Positions 19,254 through 26,666 of a stretch of 64,000 nt of DNA are shown one piece after another. Every line of letters begins with the position of its first letter. Within the stretch, counting starts at the first letter, position 1. The stretch is from Pikeienuella piscinae (lineage in GTDB: Bacteria > Pseudomonadota > Alphaproteobacteria > Rhodobacterales > Rhodobacteraceae). The notes beneath the pieces were generated by a model. It searched no databases. It saw only the letters and a program-made list of their open reading frames with translations, and was not told the origin of the DNA. The stretch spans positions 1 through 64,000 of the forward strand of contig NZ_CP049056.1 in the NCBI RefSeq assembly GCF_011044155.1, given 5' to 3'. The translations under genes and the position numbers were made by a program.

Positions 19254-20091
19254 GTCCGACCGCGCGGCGAATATCCGTCGGCGTGAGTCCGGCTTCGCGG
19301 AGCGTCTCCAGCGAAAGATCGTCCGCCCGTTTCGCCAGCCGACGCCCGGCGGCGTCGCGGATCAGGCGGTGATGGCGATAGAGCGGCGCGGGCAGGCCGA
19401 GCAGCGCCTGCAGCAGGCGATGAACCGGGGTCGAGGCGAAGAGATCCTCGCCGCGCGTCACATGGGTCACGCCCTCGGCCGCGTCATCGACCACGACCGC
19501 GAGATGATATGCCGCCGCCGCGTCCTTGCGCGTCAGGACGACATCGCCGAGCGCGGCCAGCGCCGCCGCGTTCACCGCGATCTCGCCGGTCTCGCCCGTC
19601 GGCCCGGCCCCGAGCTCGGTGAAGGTGAGCGAGCGGACGCGCTCCGCCGCCAGCGCGCAGTCGAGCCGGATCGCCGCCGGCTTGCCGGGCGTCGCCGCGC
19701 CGCCGGTTCGCGGCCGGCAGGTTCCGGGATAGACGGGGCCGGCTTCGGCGCCTTCCTGCGGCGCGCCGGCGGCGGCGGCGAGATCGGCGCGGGTGCAGGT
19801 GCAGGGATAGGTGAGGCCCATCGCGCCCAGCCGCGCCAGCGCGTCCTGATAGGCCGCGCCGCGCGCGGACTGGCGCATCACCGGCTCCGGCCAGCGAAGG
19901 CCGAGCCAGCGGAGGTCTTCGAAGATCCCGTCCTCGAATTCAGGCCGCGCCCGCCCGATGTCGAGATCCTCGATCCGAAGCCGGAAAATCCCGCCGGTCG
20001 CTTCCGCCGCCTCCCATGCGGTCAGGGCCGAGAAGGCGTGGCCGAGATGCAACCGGCCGGTCGGGGAGGGGGCGAAGCGCTCGACATGCAT
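19243..20091 (-). CDS. gluQ: Glutamyl-Q tRNA(Asp) synthetase
   Basis: Truncated glutamyl-tRNA-synthetase paralogue that attaches glutamate to queuosine in tRNA(Asp). The product of 282 residues lacks the anticodon-binding domain, as expected. It has the class I HIGH-type motif in APSPTGRLHLGHAFSAL, LRIEDLD, the Cys-rich YPCTCTR, and the KMSKS counterpart RDAAGRRLAKR. The ATG at 20091 matches the family start; a TTG at 20127 would add 12 residues. The promoter region shared with alkA carries a dyad at 20155-20170. Confidence 0.92.
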   Translation of the reverse strand: MHVERFAPSPTGRLHLGHAFSALTAWEAAEATGGIFRLRIEDLDIGRARPEFEDGIFEDLRWLGLRWPEPVMRQSARGAAYQDALARLGAMGLTYPCTCTRADLAAAAGAPQEGAEAGPVYPGTCRPRTGGAATPGKPAAIRLDCALAAERVRSLTFTELGAGPTGETGEIAVNAAALAALGDVVLTRKDAAAAYHLAVVVDDAAEGVTHVTRGEDLFASTPVHRLLQALLGLPAPLYRHHRLIRDAAGRRLAKRADDLSLETLREAGLTPTDIRRAVGLRR

Positions 20092-20154
20092 GGCGGCGAT
20101 CAGGCCCGCCCGGTCGCGCGCCGTCAAGCGGCGCGCGCGTGGTTTCAGAGAGCG

Positions 20155-20170
20155 TTATCGCACGCGATAA
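20155..20170. promoter_or_regulatory. Perfect dyad TTATCGC-AC-GCGATAA in the gluQ/alkA promoter region
   Basis: A 16-bp perfect inverted repeat with a 2-bp centre lies 63 bp before gluQ and 13 bp upstream of the alkA -35. A further GCGATAA-containing stretch occurs at about 20216-20223. The same half-sites make the dyad at 53965-53978. A bound repressor could affect either gene; the factor is unknown. Confidence 0.4.
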
Positions 20171-20183
20171 GGGGGTCAATATA

Positions 20184-20212
20184 TTGATATTGCAAGGAAA
20201 CTAAAAAATACT
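20184..20212 (+). promoter_or_regulatory. Sigma-70-type promoter for alkA
   Basis: TTGATA (20184-20189) and AATACT (20207-20212) are 17 bp apart in an AT-rich island of an otherwise GC-rich region. The predicted leader is about 64 nt. Confidence 0.55.
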
Positions 20213-20283
20213 GTTCGCGATAACGCGTTTGAAGGCCGGTTTTTGCCATTGACCCCGGCCGGCGCGCGCGGCCCTTTCGGGCC

Positions 20284-20907
20284 ATGAGGATCATCGAATC
20301 GGATGCCGACGTGGCGGAGGGGGCGGCGCATCTGGCGGCGCTCTGCCCGCGTATGGCGCATGCGCTGGAGGTCATCGGCGCGCCGCCGCTTCGCCGCCGT
20401 CCTGACGGGTTCGCCGCGCTCCTGCAGGCCATCGTCGGCCAGCAGGTCTCGACCGCCGCCGCCGCCGGCATCTGGGCGCGGATGGAGGCGGCGGGGCTCA
20501 TCACCGAGGATGCGGTGGCGGCGGCGGATACGGAGGCGCTGCGCGCCGCCGGCCTTTCCCGCGCGAAGGCGCGCTACGCGGCGGCGCTGGCCGAGGCGAG
20601 GCTCGACTACGCCGCGCTCCGCGCCGCGCCCGAGGCGGAGGTGATCGCCACGCTGACCGCGGTTCCGGGCGTCGGGCGCTGGACGGCCGAGATCTACCTG
20701 ATGTTCGCGGTCGGGCGCGCGGACGTCTTCGCCCCGGGCGATCTGGCGCTCCGCGAGGCGGCGCGGGCGCTCTACGGGCTGGAGGCGCGCCCCACGATCC
20801 CCGCGCTTGACGAGATGGCGATGGCGTGGCGGCCCTGGCGCGCCGTTGCCGCGCGCATCCTCTTCGCCTATTACCGCCATCTGAAGGGCAGGGAGGGCGT
20901 CTCTTGA
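20284..20907 (+). CDS. alkA: DNA-3-methyladenine glycosylase II (AlkA family)
   Basis: Base-excision enzyme removing alkylated purines. The 207-residue HhH-GPD protein has LLQAIVGQQVSTAAA, the helix-hairpin-helix loop VPGVGRWTAE and the catalytic aspartate D153 in FAPGDLAL. It is shorter than E. coli AlkA because the N-terminal beta domain is absent, as usual in this subgroup. It overlaps the following esterase by 4 bp (TTGA), indicating translational coupling. Confidence 0.9.
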   Translation: MRIIESDADVAEGAAHLAALCPRMAHALEVIGAPPLRRRPDGFAALLQAIVGQQVSTAAAAGIWARMEAAGLITEDAVAAADTEALRAAGLSRAKARYAAALAEARLDYAALRAAPEAEVIATLTAVPGVGRWTAEIYLMFAVGRADVFAPGDLALREAARALYGLEARPTIPALDEMAMAWRPWRAVAARILFAYYRHLKGREGVS

Positions 20908-21575
20908 GCATTCTGGAAGGGCCGCGCGCGGCCGCGCGTTCGGGCGAGGCGCGCTCGCTCGTCATCATGCTGCACGGCTACGGCGCCGACGGGAACGACC
21001 TTTTCGGCCTGGCGGAGGCGCTGGCGCCGCATTTGCCGGACACGGTCTTTCGTTCGCCGAACGCGCCGGAGCCCTGCGCGGTCAACCCGGTCGGCCGGCA
21101 ATGGTTTCCGATCTCCTGGATCGACGGCTCGCCGGAGGCAGCGATGCGCGACGGCGTGCGCCGCGCCGCGGCGACGCTTCACGCCTATCTCGACGAGGCG
21201 ATGGCGGAGGAGGGCGTCGGCCTCGAACAGACCGTCCTTCTCGGGTTCTCGCAGGGGACGATGATGAGTCTGCTGGTCGGGCTTCGCCGCGCCGAGACGC
21301 TGGGTGGAATCGTCGGTTTCTCGGGCCGGCTGGTGGAGGACGACGAAGCCGGGCCGATCACCGCCCGCCCGCCCGTCCTGCTTGTTCATGGCGACCAGGA
21401 CGAGGTGATCCCGGTCGAGGCGATTCATGAGGCCCGCGCCGGGCTGGCGGCGGCGGAGATTCCGGTCTCCTGGCATGTCAGCCAGGGCGCCGGCCACGGC
21501 ATCGCGCCGGACGGGCTCCGGCTTGCGCTCGATTTCATCGCCAGAACAGTTGGCGGCGCCAAGAACGGCGCCTGA
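20904..21575 (+). CDS. Phospholipase/carboxylesterase (alpha/beta hydrolase)
   Basis: 223-residue serine hydrolase of the acyl-protein thioesterase/carboxylesterase family. It has VIMLHGYGADGNDL (oxyanion region), the nucleophile elbow GFSQGTMM, the acid in VHGDQDEVIP and the histidine in GAGHGI. The start is a TTG overlapping the alkA stop, with GGGAGG 8 nt upstream; no better ATG lies in frame. Substrate is not known; short-chain esters are typical of the family. Confidence 0.87.
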   Translation: MSILEGPRAAARSGEARSLVIMLHGYGADGNDLFGLAEALAPHLPDTVFRSPNAPEPCAVNPVGRQWFPISWIDGSPEAAMRDGVRRAAATLHAYLDEAMAEEGVGLEQTVLLGFSQGTMMSLLVGLRRAETLGGIVGFSGRLVEDDEAGPITARPPVLLVHGDQDEVIPVEAIHEARAGLAAAEIPVSWHVSQGAGHGIAPDGLRLALDFIARTVGGAKNGA

Positions 21576-21926
21576 AGCCTTCGTGGGCCGGACGATTCGG
21601 CGCGCGGCGGGCTGTGCGCCGCCGGGGCTGCGGCTATGGCGGCGATGCGGGCTGGATTCATCCATGAGATGTGCGTTTCCGCACTTATCTGGTTAATTGT
21701 GACAGTCTTATCGCAATTTGGAATTGAATTCGCCACGATTTCAGGCGAAAAAGGCTCCATCGACGCTCACCTGTTGTTGTGGGCTGTCAATGTGGACTGC
21801 GGGGCGCTGGCGAGCAATCGCAACCATCAGCGCATTGTGAAGTGAACCGGGACGTTCGGCGCGAAGCGTCGGCGCGCCCAAGGGTCGACGGTCGTGCGCC
21901 GGGCCCTCTTGTTGGGGATGTATGTG
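21576..21926. other. Intergenic region before the VPLPA-CTERM gene
   Basis: 351 bp without a convincing gene. Bases 21680-21790 are clearly richer in A and T than the surroundings and probably hold the promoter of the VPLPA-CTERM gene; a TTATCGC half-site occurs at 21708-21714. A 69-codon frame at 21636-21845 is judged accidental. Confidence 0.5.
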
Positions 21927-22622
21927 ATGAAGAGCATCTATTTTTCGGCTGCGGTCTTCACCGCGGCGCTGGCGATGGCGGGCGGGGCGAACGCCGCGAC
22001 CACTTTCGCGACGCAGATCGACGCCGGCCGCGCCGGCGTGGCGGGCGCCGGCTTCGAGGCGACCTCGCCGGTCTTCAACACCAGCCGTGACGACGCCGGC
22101 AATGCGCTCGGCGCGCGGGACGTCGTTTCCGATACCGATGGCGGTTTCTACAGCCTCGGGCGCGGCAACGCCGATGATTCGCTGAACACGGGCGTCGCGG
22201 TTTTCGGCTTCGGGACGAGCTTCGGCCTTGAGGCCACCGTCTTCGAAGTGACCTTCGGCTGCTCCGGGGCGACCGGCGGCAGCGGTTCCTGCGGTAATTT
22301 CGCGGAGTTCGCGACGGTCTACGCCTTCAATGGGCCCTATACGCCCTTCGACAACACGTTCACCGTCGCCGACCTGCTCGGGCTCGGCTTCAGCGAGGTC
22401 GGAACGATCGGCAATGGCGACGCGAACTCGGCGAGCGGCGCGACGATCTCGATCGCAGGCCCGTTCACCTTCCTGGCGATCGCCGACGCGAGCAACCAGG
22501 GCGCTGACGGGTTCGATATCGACGCGGTGAGCGTTAACGCGGTTCCGCTGCCGGCCTCGATCCTCTTCCTCCTCGGCGGGATCGGCGGCCTCGGATTCAT
22601 GCGGATGCGCCGCACGGCGTGA
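21927..22622 (+). CDS. VPLPA-CTERM sorting-domain exported protein
   Basis: 231-residue surface or exopolymer-associated protein. It opens with a Sec signal (MKSIYFSAAVFTAALAMAGG, cleavage near ANA-AT). The mature part is rich in Gly, Ala, Asp and Phe, with a disulphide-capable Cys pair (FGCSGATGGSGSCG). It ends with VPLPASILFLLGGIGGLG and a short basic tail, the VPLPA-type PEP-CTERM signal recognised by exosortases. No exosortase gene is in the window. An ATG at 21918 is a possible alternative start. A hairpin terminator follows. Confidence 0.85.
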   Translation: MKSIYFSAAVFTAALAMAGGANAATTFATQIDAGRAGVAGAGFEATSPVFNTSRDDAGNALGARDVVSDTDGGFYSLGRGNADDSLNTGVAVFGFGTSFGLEATVFEVTFGCSGATGGSGSCGNFAEFATVYAFNGPYTPFDNTFTVADLLGLGFSEVGTIGNGDANSASGATISIAGPFTFLAIADASNQGADGFDIDAVSVNAVPLPASILFLLGGIGGLGFMRMRRTA

Positions 22623-22642
22623 CCGGCGGCGAAGACTGCGGG

Positions 22643-22664
22643 AAGGGCGCCTCCGGGCGCCCTT
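22643..22664 (+). terminator. Rho-independent-type terminator of the VPLPA-CTERM gene
   Basis: AAGGGCGCC pairs perfectly with GGCGCCCTT around a 4-nt loop, 20 bp after the stop, and is followed by TCAATTTG. Confidence 0.7.
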
Positions 22665-22739
22665 TCAATTTGCGCGCCGGCCGGCGCGCCGCATGTGGAT
22701 AAGTCACAATTTTTTCGCACTCCAGGCGCATGTTGTCGC

Positions 22740-22767
22740 TTGATCGGGACCGGCGCCAAGATATAGT
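22740..22767 (+). promoter_or_regulatory. Probable promoter of the HNH nuclease gene
   Basis: TTGATC (22740-22745) and TATAGT (22762-22767) are 16 bp apart; the leader would be about 62 nt. Confidence 0.45.
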
Positions 22768-22835
22768 CGCGTCGATGATCGACTTGGGATGCGGGATATG
22801 GCGCGCGGGACGATAGATCAGGGGCGACTTACGCG

Positions 22836-23420
22836 ATGACCGGCGCGGCGGCGACAGGTTTCGTCCGCTCGTCGGGTCGGCTGCGCGACCATCCAGCGCT
22901 GGTCCTGAACGCCGATTACCGGCCGCTTTCCTATTTCCCGCTTTCGCTCTGGCCGTGGCAGGAGGCGATCAAGGCCTCGTTCCTCGACCGGGTGCAGATC
23001 GTCGCCGAATACGACGAAGTGGCGCGCAGTCCTTCGAGGGCGATGCGCATCCCATCGGTCGTCGTCCTGAAGGATTATGTTCGCCCGGCGCTCTATCCCG
23101 CCTTCACGCGGTTCAATTTGTTTCTGCGCGATGAGTTCACCTGCCAGTATTGCGGCGCGAGCGGAGAGATGACCTTCGATCATGTGACGCCGCGCTCGCG
23201 GGGCGGGCGCACGACGTGGGAGAATGTCGTCGCCGCCTGCCCGCCGTGCAATCTGGCCAAGGCGAACAAGTCGCTGGCCGAAGCGCGGATGCAGCTGCGC
23301 CACAGGCCGCTGCGCCCGACGGCGGAGGCGTTGCGGAACGTGGGCCGGAAATTCCCACCCTACCATCTGCACGAAAGCTGGATGGATTTTCTCTACTGGG
23401 ACGCCGAACTCGACGCGTAG
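22836..23420 (+). CDS. HNH endonuclease family protein
   Basis: 194-residue protein with a C-terminal HNH nuclease module: CQYCG (first Cys pair), MTFDHVTPRSRGG (catalytic DH) and the WENVVAACPPCNLAKANK segment (second Cys pair and Asn). The N-terminal part (LNADYRPLSYFPLSLWPWQEA) is typical of the conserved house-keeping HNH family of many bacteria, not of a restriction enzyme, and no methyltransferase partner is nearby. Its last 28 bp overlap the dsbB end on the other strand. Confidence 0.88.
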   Translation: MTGAAATGFVRSSGRLRDHPALVLNADYRPLSYFPLSLWPWQEAIKASFLDRVQIVAEYDEVARSPSRAMRIPSVVVLKDYVRPALYPAFTRFNLFLRDEFTCQYCGASGEMTFDHVTPRSRGGRTTWENVVAACPPCNLAKANKSLAEARMQLRHRPLRPTAEALRNVGRKFPPYHLHESWMDFLYWDAELDA

Positions 23421-23884
23421 CGGCGCGCGGCGGCGAAGGTCAGCGCTGCCAGGCCGGCGGAGAGTACGGCGTTCCAGCCGGCCATCGAAACCCCGAGGAA
23501 GCTCCAGGCGATGTCGTCGCAGCGGATCAGCGGGGCTTGCATCAGCTGCTCGACGAGTTCGGCGGGCGAGAGGTCCGCGACCGGCGCGCCGGTGCACGTC
23601 GATGGCCCCCGCCAGTAGCCAAGCTCGACCCCGGCGTGAAAGACGCCGAGCCCGGAGCCGATGACGAGGCTGACCGCGCCGAGGAGGAGAAGCGCGCCGC
23701 CCGCGCGGCCGGGACCGGCGAGAACCGCGATCAACGCCAGCGCCATCGCCACGCCGTGCGGCCATCGCTGCCAGATGCACATGTGGCAGGGCAGGAGACC
23801 GCCGACATGCTGGCTGAAAAGCGCGGCGCCGAGCACGGCGGCGGGGCCGAGAAAGGCGAGAATCGGAAGCGCGCGGCCGCTCAT
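23393..23884 (-). CDS. dsbB: Disulphide bond formation protein B
   Basis: Inner-membrane quinone reductase that reoxidises periplasmic DsbA. In 163 residues, four hydrophobic spans frame a periplasmic CxxC (LLPCHMCIWQRWPH, Cys33 and Cys36) and a second Cys pair (STCTGA and LIRCDD). The ATG at 23884 overlaps the upstream yqaA-type gene by 4 bp, settling the start against a much longer open frame. No dsbA is adjacent. Confidence 0.9.
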   Translation of the reverse strand: MSGRALPILAFLGPAAVLGAALFSQHVGGLLPCHMCIWQRWPHGVAMALALIAVLAGPGRAGGALLLLGAVSLVIGSGLGVFHAGVELGYWRGPSTCTGAPVADLSPAELVEQLMQAPLIRCDDIAWSFLGVSMAGWNAVLSAGLAALTFAAARRYASSSASQ

Positions 23885-24462
23885 GCGAGATAGCTCGCCG
23901 CGGCGAATCCGCCGAAGAGCAGGACGACGAAAAGCGCCGCCATCAGCCCGAGTCGTTTCTCGATGAATGTGCGGATCGGCGGCCCGATCTTCCAGAGGAG
24001 CGCGGCGATCAGGAAGAAGATCGAGAACCGCGCGATGATGCTGGAGATCATGAAAATCGGAAAGCTCAGCGCTGTCGCGCCTGATAGAATAGTGATGATC
24101 TTGAACGGAAACGGCGTGATTCCGGCGGCGAGCACGGCCCAGGCGCCATATTCGTTGTACTTGAGCGCAAATATTTCGAATTTTTCGGCGTAGCCGTAAA
24201 AATCCAGCACGGGCCGACCGATGCTTTCGAAGGCGAAAGCGCCGAGTCCGTAGCCGAGCACCCCGCCGGCCACCGAGGAAAGGGAGGCGACGAGCGCGAT
24301 CCGCGCCCAGTCGGCGGGCCGCGCGATCACCATCGGGATCACCAGGACATGCGGCGGGATCGGAAAGATCGAACTCTCGACAAAGCTGACGACGCCGAGC
24401 GCCCAGAGCGCGTGGGGCGTCTCGGCGAGCGTGATAGTCCAGTCGTAGAGACGCCTCAGCAT
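23881..24462 (-). CDS. YqaA/DedA-family membrane protein
   Basis: 193-residue inner-membrane protein of the SNARE-associated (DedA-related) family. It has the family loop FVESSIFPIPPHV, a glycine-rich helix (GGVLGYGLGAFAFESIG) and GITPFPFKIITILSG. Relatives are linked to lipid flipping or membrane homeostasis; the role here is not known. It is translationally coupled to dsbB. Confidence 0.85.
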   Translation of the reverse strand: MLRRLYDWTITLAETPHALWALGVVSFVESSIFPIPPHVLVIPMVIARPADWARIALVASLSSVAGGVLGYGLGAFAFESIGRPVLDFYGYAEKFEIFALKYNEYGAWAVLAAGITPFPFKIITILSGATALSFPIFMISSIIARFSIFFLIAALLWKIGPPIRTFIEKRLGLMAALFVVLLFGGFAAASYLA

Positions 24463-24623
24463 GAACGGGCCGATAGCAGCGGCGCGCGCCGCTGTCCATG
24501 CGGCGCGGCGCGTGTCGGAGCGCGGGGGTTTGTTTCAGCCTCTGCGCGCATAGGCGCTTGGTGCTGGACGCAACGGCGATTTACATATTCATTAACGACA
24601 TCTCGGAACCGCCAGGGGGAAAG

Positions 24624-26642
24624 GTGGGAGAGGCCGCAATATCGCCGGTTATCGAACTCAGGGCGCTCGGCGCGACCTCGGTCCGAGTGCTTCCGGAGAG
24701 GATGGAGGCGCCCCTCGGCATGAAGGCGCTCGGCCTCGTCGCCTATCTGGCCGAGAACGCGCCGCGTCCGGTCACGCGGGATGCGCTGGTGGAGTTGTTT
24801 TGGGAGCGGGTGGCGCCGACGCAGGGCAAGGGCAGCCTTCGCCAGGAGATCCGACGGATCAAGAAGACCCTCGGGGAGCCGGTGTTCGACGCGGCCTTCA
24901 CCGTCTCTGACAGCCATATCGGCCTCGTCGAGGGCGCGTTCCACTATGACGTCAGGGATCTCGAACAATGTCTGGCCGCCGAGGAGGCCGAGGAGATCGC
25001 GCGTATCCTCTCGCTCTATGGCGGCGATTTCCTGGTAGACAATGCGGCGCGCGCCGACAGTTTCCAGCACTGGGCGACGGAGCGGCGGGAGTATTTCAAG
25101 GACGCCGCGATCGCCGCGCTGACGCGTCTCGGCTTTCTGGAGCTGGACGCCGGGCGCGCCGATCGGGCGCAGCGGTCGGCGGACCGGATCGTGTCGATCG
25201 ACCCGCTGCACGAGCCCGGTCACGAGATTCTCATCCGCTGCCATCTCGCCAACGGTCGGCGCGGCCAGGCGCGGGCGCATTTCGAACGGTTTCGGGCCTT
25301 GATGCTGCGCGAACTTGCGACTGAGCCGATGCGGGAGATCGCCGCCCTCGTGGCCCCCGGCGCGGCGGCGCCGCGGCCGCTGAGCCGGCCTCCGCCTGCA
25401 ACCGCGGCGCCGGCGTCGGGCGTCGGCGGATACGGGGATCGGCCGGTGATCGCGGTGCTCGATGTCAGCCCGCCGATCGCCAACGATCAGGCTTATCTGG
25501 CCGCCGGCGTGGTCGAGCAGATCGTCGCCAATCTTTCGAGATCGACCTGGATCAAGGTGGCCGCGCTCAACCCCGCGCCGTTTCCGACGACCGGGGGCGT
25601 GGTGGAGCGCAGCCAGCGGGACCTGCGCGATTACGCCGATTACGTGCTGCGCGTCGATGTGCGCACGCTCGCCGGTCGCGTGGCGATCACCGCGACGCTC
25701 AACCGTGTCGCAGACAATGCGACGATCTTCTCGAATCCGATGGACGACGAAATCGCCGATCTCTTGGCGCTTCAGCGCCGGGTCGCGCTTCGGATCGCGT
25801 CGATCTTCGAGCCGCTTGTGCTGGACGACCAGGCGAGCCGCGAGGCGGCGACGGACTGGGACGAACCCGCCGACCTCAATCACTGGCGGCTTCTAATGCG
25901 GGCGCGCTGGCTCTTCTGGACGACGACGAGCAGGAACAATCAGGAGGCGCGGCGGCTCTTGTCCCAGGCGCTGAAAACCGATCCGAAGGACGTGCCGACG
26001 CATTGCATCCTCGCCTTTTCGCACATGCTCGACGCCTGGAGCGACTGGACGCCGGATATCGACAGCGCGGTGCGCGAAGCGCAGCGCTGGGCGCAGAAGG
26101 CGGTGCGGATCGCGCCGAATGACGGTTGGGCGCAGTTCACGCTCGGCGTCGCCTGTTCCGCGCCGGAGACGCTGGACCAGGCGAAGAGCCGGCTCATCCA
26201 TGCGCTTCGCCTCGCGCCTTCGCTGGTGGTGGCGACTGGCGATCTGGCGCGGGTGCTGGTCTTTCTCGGCGAGACCGCGCAAGCGCACCGGCTGGTCGAC
26301 GAGGCGCTGGCGCTGTCGCCCTATGACCAGCAGTCGGGACTCTGGCTGCGCACCAAGGCGTTGGCGCACTGGGTCGAGGGAGAGTCGGCGCAAGCGCTCG
26401 ACCTGGTGGATTTCGCGCTGATCGTGCGGCCGGGCTGGTTTCAGAACCACTATCTGCGCGCCGCGATTCTCGCTGAGACGGGCGATGAGACGGCGGCGCA
26501 GGCAGCGCTGGGGCGGGGCGAGAAATTGATGGGGTCATATTCCGACGCGGCGCTGCGCATCGGGCACCCGTTCCGCGACCGGGCGCTTTACGCCAGGCTC
26601 GTACGGGCGCTGAACCGGGCGGGGGGCAGTTTCATTGAATAA
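24624..26642 (+). CDS. SARP-type transcriptional regulator with BTAD and TPR domains
   Basis: Large soluble regulator, 672 residues from a GTG at 24624 (AGGGGGAAAG upstream); an ATG at 24498 would add 42 residues that do not resemble the family. An OmpR-like winged helix occupies about 15-100 (TRDALVELFWERVAP, GSLRQEIRRIKKTLG). A BTAD helical domain follows to about 245 (LRCHLANGRRGQARAHFERF-like; key residues R-G-Q-A and F-x-R-F), then a Pro/Ala linker, a TolB-like segment (PVIAVLDVSPP) and C-terminal TPRs. Similar proteins sit beside the genes they control. The FAD oxidoreductase gene starts 24 bp later, so both are probably one unit. Confidence 0.8.
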   Translation: MGEAAISPVIELRALGATSVRVLPERMEAPLGMKALGLVAYLAENAPRPVTRDALVELFWERVAPTQGKGSLRQEIRRIKKTLGEPVFDAAFTVSDSHIGLVEGAFHYDVRDLEQCLAAEEAEEIARILSLYGGDFLVDNAARADSFQHWATERREYFKDAAIAALTRLGFLELDAGRADRAQRSADRIVSIDPLHEPGHEILIRCHLANGRRGQARAHFERFRALMLRELATEPMREIAALVAPGAAAPRPLSRPPPATAAPASGVGGYGDRPVIAVLDVSPPIANDQAYLAAGVVEQIVANLSRSTWIKVAALNPAPFPTTGGVVERSQRDLRDYADYVLRVDVRTLAGRVAITATLNRVADNATIFSNPMDDEIADLLALQRRVALRIASIFEPLVLDDQASREAATDWDEPADLNHWRLLMRARWLFWTTTSRNNQEARRLLSQALKTDPKDVPTHCILAFSHMLDAWSDWTPDIDSAVREAQRWAQKAVRIAPNDGWAQFTLGVACSAPETLDQAKSRLIHALRLAPSLVVATGDLARVLVFLGETAQAHRLVDEALALSPYDQQSGLWLRTKALAHWVEGESAQALDLVDFALIVRPGWFQNHYLRAAILAETGDETAAQAALGRGEKLMGSYSDAALRIGHPFRDRALYARLVRALNRAGGSFIE

Positions 26643-26666
26643 ACTGTTGAAACGAGGAGAATTGGA

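Noticed and set aside
21636-21845. 69-codon open frame before the VPLPA-CTERM gene
   Set aside because: No ribosome site and no family likeness; it lies in the AT-rich promoter region.
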